This document shows positions 5,729 through 10,692 of a DNA stretch of 10,692 bases, piece after piece. The translations under genes and the position numbers were made by a program. This DNA is from Candidatus Cloacimonadota bacterium (GTDB lineage: Bacteria > Cloacimonadota > Cloacimonadia > JGIOTU-2), in the NCBI GenBank assembly GCA_014382685.1, contig JACNJG010000064.1, forward strand, positions 1 to 10,692. The letters run 5' to 3'. A model generated the notes under the pieces. That model was not told the origin of the DNA and did no database searches. It was given only the letters and a program-made list of their open reading frames with translations. Every line of letters starts with the position of its first letter. The first letter of the stretch is position 1.

Positions 5729-7858
5729 ATGAAGAAATTATTCATTATCGTGATAGCTCTCTCAATTATTGCTTGCGTTTCCACTCAAGCTATTCGGAAA
5801 CGAGGAGAGATAAAAGAGCTGGAACCGCCCTTCGCAAAAAAAATTCCTTATGAAACTTCAATCCATGATACAGTATTGGTCGATAACTATCATTGGATGA
5901 AAGACAAAACCCGCACTGATCCTGAAGTGATTCAACATATTGAAAAGGAAAATGCTTATACGGATAACGTTCTTTATCATACTGTCGATCTGCAGGAACA
6001 GCTATTCCAGGAGATCGTTGGCAGAATTCAGGAAACCGACATGACCGTGCCGGTTCGAATTGATAGTTTTTACTATTACTGGAAAGATATTGAAGGGGAA
6101 GAATACTCGCTCTATTGTAGAAAAAAATGCATTCCCGAATCCGAAGAAGAAATTATTATTGATATAAATGAACTAGCTTCAGGATATGAATTTTTCGATG
6201 TGTCGAATCTGGTGGTAAGCCCTGATCATCAGTACGTTGCTTTTACCTTTGATACAACTGGGGCAGAGCGTTATACCCTTGCAGTGAAGAATATTGATGA
6301 TAATACTTTTCTGTCTGATACTGCCTATCCTGTTGATGATGTTGAGTGGGCTAATGACAATAAAACTTTATTTTACACCACAGAAAATGAGTCGGGAAGA
6401 AGTGATAAATTATATCGTCATATTCTGGGAACTGACATAAAAAACGACAAGTTGATTTATCAAGAGAATGACGGAGCTTTTTATTTATGGATTTATAAAT
6501 CGAGAAGTAAAGAATATTTAATATTTACAAGTGGTAGTAAAACTACTTATGAAATCCGATATTTACCTGCTGATGAACCGCTTAATAAATTCAAGGTTGT
6601 TCAACCACGTGAGCAGGGACATAGATATTATATTTGTCCTCATATTGATGAATTTTATATTGTATCTAATGAAGATGCAGAAAATTATAAGGTAATGGTA
6701 ACTTCAATCCAAAATCCAGGTAAAGAAAATTGGAAGGAATTCATTCCTCATAGGGATTCTGTTTCTATTAACATCGACATATTCAAAGATTATATGGTTA
6801 TTTATGAACGGGAAAATGCTTTAGAAAAAATCAGAATATTAGATTTGAATACAAAGGAGGAACATTATATAGATTTTCCTGAACCAATTTATACTATTTT
6901 TTCTGGAAGAAATCCTAACTTTGACTCACGAACCCTTAGATTTACATATGAGTCTATGGTTACACCTTATTCTGTTTATGATTATAATATGCAAACACAG
7001 GAAAAAGTACTGCGTAAACAGAAAACAATAAAAGGATCCTATGATCCCTCTTTATATGATCAGGAGCGCATATGTGCAACTGCCGTAGATGGAACTAAGA
7101 TACCGATATCCCTTGTATATAAAAAAGAATTGTTTGCAAAAGACGGATCCAATCCTTTGTATCTTGCTGGTTATGGATCATATGGAGATGCGAATGATCC
7201 ATATTTTTCTACATCTCGTATAAGTTTATTGGATAGAGGTTTTATATATGCAATTGCTCATGTTCGCGGTGGTGGCGAATATGGAAAGCAATGGCATGAG
7301 CAGGGACGAATGCTCAATAAGAAAAATACATTTACCGATTTCATTGCCTGCGAAGAGTATCTTATTAAAGAGCATTATACGAATCAGGACAAGCTTGTCA
7401 TCGAAGGCGGAAGCGCAGGTGGAATGCTCATCGGAGTTGTTTTAAATATGCGTCCAGAATTGTGCGAGATCGCTATTGCTGATGTTCCGTTTGTTGATGT
7501 GATAAATACAATACTCGATCCCTCTCTCTCTGCTACAATTTCTGAGTATGAGGAGTGGGGAAATCCTCATGATAAAATTTATTTCGATTATATTTATTCC
7601 TATTGCCCCTATCAAAACGTGAAAGCACAGCATTATCCTCATATACTTGCTTTCGGCGGATTTTATGATCCCCGGGTTAATTACTGGGAACCGGCAAAAT
7701 GGATCGCAAAACTTCGTGAGAAAAAATTGGATAATAATCTTGCACTTCTCAAAATACAGCTTTCAGGACATGGTGGTGCTTCGGGCAGATTCAGTTATTA
7801 TCGAGAAGTAGCGTTGAGATATGCGTTCGTGTTCGATATTCTGGGAATTGAGTTTTAG
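5729..7858 (+). CDS. ptrB: Oligopeptidase B (S9A prolyl oligopeptidase family), lipoprotein form
   Basis: This 709-residue serine peptidase should cleave peptides after Arg or Lys. It has the OpdB N-terminal signature DNYHWMKD (52-59) followed by a beta-propeller (about 75-430) and an alpha/beta hydrolase domain. The catalytic triad is Ser562 in GGSAGG, Asp647 in GGFYDPRVNYWEP and His681 in SGHGGASGR. The AHVRGGGEYG loop is intact. SEYEEWGNP (605-613) keeps Glu606 and Glu608, matching the E. coli Glu576/Glu578 pair that selects basic P1 residues. Asp490 matches Asp460, but Tyr492 replaces Asp462 at the P2 site. Unlike the cytosolic E. coli enzyme (686 residues), it starts with a signal peptide and lipobox SIIAC (Cys16), so it is probably membrane-anchored. 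The ATG at 5729 gives this signal but has only a weak, distant GGA as ribosome-binding site. The stretch 6481-6780 has about 30% GC by hand count, lower than the active-site end. Its stop directly abuts the next gene. Confidence 0.93.
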   Translation: MKKLFIIVIALSIIACVSTQAIRKRGEIKELEPPFAKKIPYETSIHDTVLVDNYHWMKDKTRTDPEVIQHIEKENAYTDNVLYHTVDLQEQLFQEIVGRIQETDMTVPVRIDSFYYYWKDIEGEEYSLYCRKKCIPESEEEIIIDINELASGYEFFDVSNLVVSPDHQYVAFTFDTTGAERYTLAVKNIDDNTFLSDTAYPVDDVEWANDNKTLFYTTENESGRSDKLYRHILGTDIKNDKLIYQENDGAFYLWIYKSRSKEYLIFTSGSKTTYEIRYLPADEPLNKFKVVQPREQGHRYYICPHIDEFYIVSNEDAENYKVMVTSIQNPGKENWKEFIPHRDSVSINIDIFKDYMVIYERENALEKIRILDLNTKEEHYIDFPEPIYTIFSGRNPNFDSRTLRFTYESMVTPYSVYDYNMQTQEKVLRKQKTIKGSYDPSLYDQERICATAVDGTKIPISLVYKKELFAKDGSNPLYLAGYGSYGDANDPYFSTSRISLLDRGFIYAIAHVRGGGEYGKQWHEQGRMLNKKNTFTDFIACEEYLIKEHYTNQDKLVIEGGSAGGMLIGVVLNMRPELCEIAIADVPFVDVINTILDPSLSATISEYEEWGNPHDKIYFDYIYSYCPYQNVKAQHYPHILAFGGFYDPRVNYWEPAKWIAKLREKKLDNNLALLKIQLSGHGGASGRFSYYREVALRYAFVFDILGIEF

Positions 7859-10024
7859 ATGAAAAGAGTGATTTTTATTATTTTCGTGATCCTGTTTTTT
7901 GGATATTGTGCATCACAGAAAATTCCGTCTTCATCTCATTACGACGTGACAGGTCAGAAAGAATATTCAGTATCTCCACAAATTATGCCACCGGTTGCAA
8001 GAAAAATCCCTACATCCATAACACTGCACGGCGTCGAACTAAAAGATGATTATGCCTGGATGATTGACGACACGCGAAGTGATTCCACAGTAATAGAATA
8101 CATTGAAGCAGAAAATCTCTATGCAGAAGCGATACTTTCGGAAATGTCTGATCTCAAAGATACGATTTTCAATGAAATCATCAGCAGAATTGGCGAAGAG
8201 GAAGTCAATGCACCAACTCGGTGGGGAGATTATTATTACTACTCCAGACGAGAACACGGAAAGCCCTATTTGATATATTGCAGGAAGTTTAGCTCTTTCT
8301 CTGCACCCGAAGAAATAGTCCTCGATGTAAATGCTCTAGCAGAAGGACATGAGTTTTTCTCGATCAGTAAACGTGAGTACAGTCCTGATCAACGGTTGCT
8401 GGCATATACAGTTGATACAACTGGAGACGAACGTTACACACTTTATATTAAAGATATTAAAGCTGACACGCTGCTTGCCGATGAGATATATCCTGTAAAT
8501 GATGTGGAATGGGCAAATGATAATAAAACCATCTTTTATGTTACACCAAATGAGAAAAATCTGAAAAGCAAACTTGCTTATAGGCATATATTGGGAACAG
8601 ATCCTGCACTTGACGAGCTCATTTACAAGGAAGAGGATAACGCATTCTATGTGTGGTTTGGAAGAACCCGTTCAAATGATTACATCGTTTTGGGAACGAA
8701 CAGCAAAACAACCTCGGAAGTGCGGTATATCGATGCAAATGATCAGCCAGCCGGTGGAGAATTTTCTATGTTCAAGCCACGCAAGCAAGGTGTGAAATAT
8801 TATATGACCAACAATAATGATACGTGGTTTATCAGAACTAATGATTCTGCGCCGAATTACAAAATAATGACCGCTAAAAGCAACAATATTCAAAAATGGG
8901 AAACCTTTATTCCTCATAATGATTCAATTTATATTGATGGCTTTGACGTATTTGACGAATATATCGTGGTTTATGAGCAGCACAGCGGTGTCATCAAGCC
9001 GCATATCTTTCTTCTTGAAGAGGATAAAGATTATTATATGACCTTCCCTGAAAAGGTGTATGCCTTCTACGACAGATGGACTCCGGATTTTATCACCGAC
9101 ACCTTGTACTTCTCATATTCTTCGCTCACCACACCTTCTTCCGTATATGCATATAATATGAGATCACAAGAAAGAAAACTTCTCAAACGCTACGAAGTGA
9201 TAGGCGTGTTCGATCCTGATGAGTATCAGTCCGAACAGGTTTATGCTACTTCTCACGATGGAGTTATAGTTCCCATTTCGCTGGTGTACAAAAAGGATAT
9301 GTTCAAGAAAGATGGAACTAATCCCTTGTATCTTCATGCCTATGGAGCGTATGGGAACAGCAGAACTGCCGGATTTTCCCGTAGCCGGATAAGTTTGCTG
9401 GATAGGGGATTTGTGTATGCGATCGCTCATGTGCGCGGCGGAAGAGAAAAAGGCGAGCAGTGGTACGAACAAGGTAAATTGCTGAATAAGAAAAATACAT
9501 TTCTCGATTATATTGCCTGTGCCGAATTTTTGATACAAAATGAATATACAAGCCCAGAGAAACTGGCAGCTTTTGGTGCAAGCGCCGGAGGCATGATTAT
9601 GGGAGTTATCGCAAATTGGTGTCCTGATCTTTTTGGAGTGATTGTCGCTGATGTGCCATCAATGGATAAACTCACCGTTCTGATAGATTCAACAGCTTCG
9701 GGCACAAAATATCATTATGATGAACTGGGAAATCCATACGAGAAAGAATACTTTGATTACCTGCTATCCTGGGATACATATCGGAACATCAAAGAGCAGG
9801 CATACCCGAACATGATGCTCACTGCCGGCTATCATGACAGCCGGGTACGATACTGGCAGCCCCTTCGATGGGTGGCAAAAGTGCGTGATATGAAAACAGA
9901 TGATAATGTGCTCATTCTGAAAACGAACATGGCTGGACATTATGGCGGTTCAGGAAGATATGCACAATATGAAGACATCGCAGAGCGATATGCCTTTATA
10001 ATTCGAATGCTGGGTGTGGAATGA
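7859..10024 (+). CDS. Oligopeptidase B paralogue with altered substrate pocket, exported
   Basis: This 721-residue tandem paralogue of the preceding gene has the same propeller plus hydrolase layout. DDYAWMID (63-70) marks the N-terminus. The triad is intact: Ser575 in GASAGG, Asp660 in AGYHDSRVRYWQP and His694 in AGHYGGSGR. It should be an active serine peptidase, but its specificity residues differ. YHYDELGNP (618-626) puts His619 and Asp621 where the E. coli enzyme has Glu576 and Glu578. GNSRTAGFS (499-507) puts Thr503 and Gly505 at the Asp460/Asp462 positions. The RGGGE loop reads RGGRE. It therefore probably no longer prefers basic residues. The N-terminus is a hydrophobic signal ending FFGYC (Cys17). 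Tyr at -1 makes this a poor lipobox, so anchoring is less certain than for its neighbour. Its ATG follows the upstream TAG with no gap, and its TGA overlaps the next ATG, which suggests translational coupling on both sides. Confidence 0.9.
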   Translation: MKRVIFIIFVILFFGYCASQKIPSSSHYDVTGQKEYSVSPQIMPPVARKIPTSITLHGVELKDDYAWMIDDTRSDSTVIEYIEAENLYAEAILSEMSDLKDTIFNEIISRIGEEEVNAPTRWGDYYYYSRREHGKPYLIYCRKFSSFSAPEEIVLDVNALAEGHEFFSISKREYSPDQRLLAYTVDTTGDERYTLYIKDIKADTLLADEIYPVNDVEWANDNKTIFYVTPNEKNLKSKLAYRHILGTDPALDELIYKEEDNAFYVWFGRTRSNDYIVLGTNSKTTSEVRYIDANDQPAGGEFSMFKPRKQGVKYYMTNNNDTWFIRTNDSAPNYKIMTAKSNNIQKWETFIPHNDSIYIDGFDVFDEYIVVYEQHSGVIKPHIFLLEEDKDYYMTFPEKVYAFYDRWTPDFITDTLYFSYSSLTTPSSVYAYNMRSQERKLLKRYEVIGVFDPDEYQSEQVYATSHDGVIVPISLVYKKDMFKKDGTNPLYLHAYGAYGNSRTAGFSRSRISLLDRGFVYAIAHVRGGREKGEQWYEQGKLLNKKNTFLDYIACAEFLIQNEYTSPEKLAAFGASAGGMIMGVIANWCPDLFGVIVADVPSMDKLTVLIDSTASGTKYHYDELGNPYEKEYFDYLLSWDTYRNIKEQAYPNMMLTAGYHDSRVRYWQPLRWVAKVRDMKTDDNVLILKTNMAGHYGGSGRYAQYEDIAERYAFIIRMLGVE

Positions 10025-10692
10025 ATTATAATAAACAGATCGACAGAATAGTGGAATATTTCCACAGACAGGAAAAGACACATGATAATCTGAAGATCGG
10101 AGCTGAATTCGAGCATTTTGTAGTGCGAGAAAATTATCTTTCTGCAGTACATTATGATGAAAATAGTAAAGATGGTATTCGCGATCTGTTAAATTATTTA
10201 TTGCAAAAAGGATGGACTGGCAGTTTTGAAGGTGATGATCTTATCGGACTGGAAAAGGATGGCTCGACCATAACACTGGAACCCGGCGCACAAATCGAAC
10301 TTAGCACCCAGCATACTTCCACTCTATCTGAGATGGAGCAGATCTATAAGAATTTTGTTTTTGATCTTGTACCATGGCTCGCAGACCAGCACCAGCTTCT
10401 TGTTGCTCTGGGATATCAACCTCATTCAAAGATCGAAGAAATATCGTTCATCCCCAAACAGCGATATGTGTTTATGTCAGATTATCTAGCTCAAAAGGGT
10501 AGGTATGCACTCAATATGATGAAGGGAACTGCATCGACCCAACTGACGCTCGACTACTTAACCGAGGAAGACTATACCAAAAAATTTCAAGTCGCCTGCT
10601 TTCTGGCACCAATACTTGCGATCTTAACCGATAATAGCCCGATCTTCGAAGGAAAGAGATATAAAAAATATGCGTTACGCACCAATATCTGG
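10021..10692 (+). CDS. Glutamate-cysteine ligase family protein (GCS2 type), 3' end outside window
   Basis: Only the first 224 residues are present, ending at the window edge with no stop. The frame is open from the ATG at 10021, which overlaps the preceding TGA in an ATGA junction. Motifs match the plant/proteobacterial type of glutamate-cysteine ligase: KIGAEFEHFVV (25-35) with acidic ATP/Mg-binding residues, ITLEPGAQIELS (84-95), and MMKGTASTQLTLDY (166-179), the counterpart of MMRSTCTVQVNLD. Such enzymes join glutamate through its gamma-carboxyl to cysteine, or in relatives to another amine, using ATP. Whether this one makes gamma-glutamylcysteine cannot be told: related families (EgtA, YbdK-type) share these motifs and no glutathione synthetase gene is visible. 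The motif position usually holding Cys (STCTVQ) is Ala171 here. It is presumably in one operon with the two peptidases. Confidence 0.85.
   Translation, partial: MNYNKQIDRIVEYFHRQEKTHDNLKIGAEFEHFVVRENYLSAVHYDENSKDGIRDLLNYLLQKGWTGSFEGDDLIGLEKDGSTITLEPGAQIELSTQHTSTLSEMEQIYKNFVFDLVPWLADQHQLLVALGYQPHSKIEEISFIPKQRYVFMSDYLAQKGRYALNMMKGTASTQLTLDYLTEEDYTKKFQVACFLAPILAILTDNSPIFEGKRYKKYALRTNIW

Noticed and set aside
9164..9538. 124-codon open frame on the - strand, and a 132-codon one at 4713-5111
   Set aside because: Both are shadows of confident + strand genes (second oligopeptidase and beta-helix protein) and have no protein-like features.

Overview
The window is 10.7 kb of bacterial DNA with all genes on the + strand and tightly packed. 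It is moderately AT-rich and uses the standard code. Several starts have clear AGGAG-type Shine-Dalgarno sites (1703-1707, 3738-3743, 4610-4616). Four or five of the products have lipoprotein or other N-terminal export signals, so the cell is probably diderm with a large lipoprotein set. Glutamate racemase, a long-form urocanase, a beta-helix lipoprotein ending in a DLDGESR...VDLGAYEW tail, and a CACAGAG/CTCTGTG intergenic repeat together suggest an uncultured FCB-group bacterium (Cloacimonadota-like) or a spirochaete-like lineage. This taxonomic guess is weak and comes from gene flavour only.

Layout. Positions 1-151 are an AT-rich leader. A compact block follows: murI (152-970), a short eIF-2B-fold protein (979-1695), urocanase hutU (1713-3734) and a small LPP20-like lipoprotein (3748-4347), separated by 8, 17 and 13 nt. 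The 269-nt gap at 4348-4616 holds a 172-bp MITE-like element whose right terminal repeat is interrupted by a 39-nt GC-rich palindromic insert. Next is a beta-helix lipoprotein (4620-5687) and then a three-gene cluster with no gaps: oligopeptidase B (5729-7858), a diverged oligopeptidase B paralogue (7859-10024) and a glutamate-cysteine ligase-family protein (10021 to the window edge, incomplete).

How the genes may work together. The first block combines cell-wall D-glutamate supply, one isolated histidine-degradation step and a probable sugar-phosphate or nucleotide-binding regulator; no single pathway unites them. The last block looks like an operon: two envelope-anchored serine peptidases that would cut peptides after different residues, translationally coupled to a gamma-glutamyl ligase-type enzyme.

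I found no convincing novel defence or mobile system. The points most worth checking are the loss of substrate-selecting acidic residues in the second oligopeptidase, the missing catalytic cysteine in the eIF-2B-like protein, and the nested intergenic repeat. No rRNA, tRNA, CRISPR array or integrase was seen.
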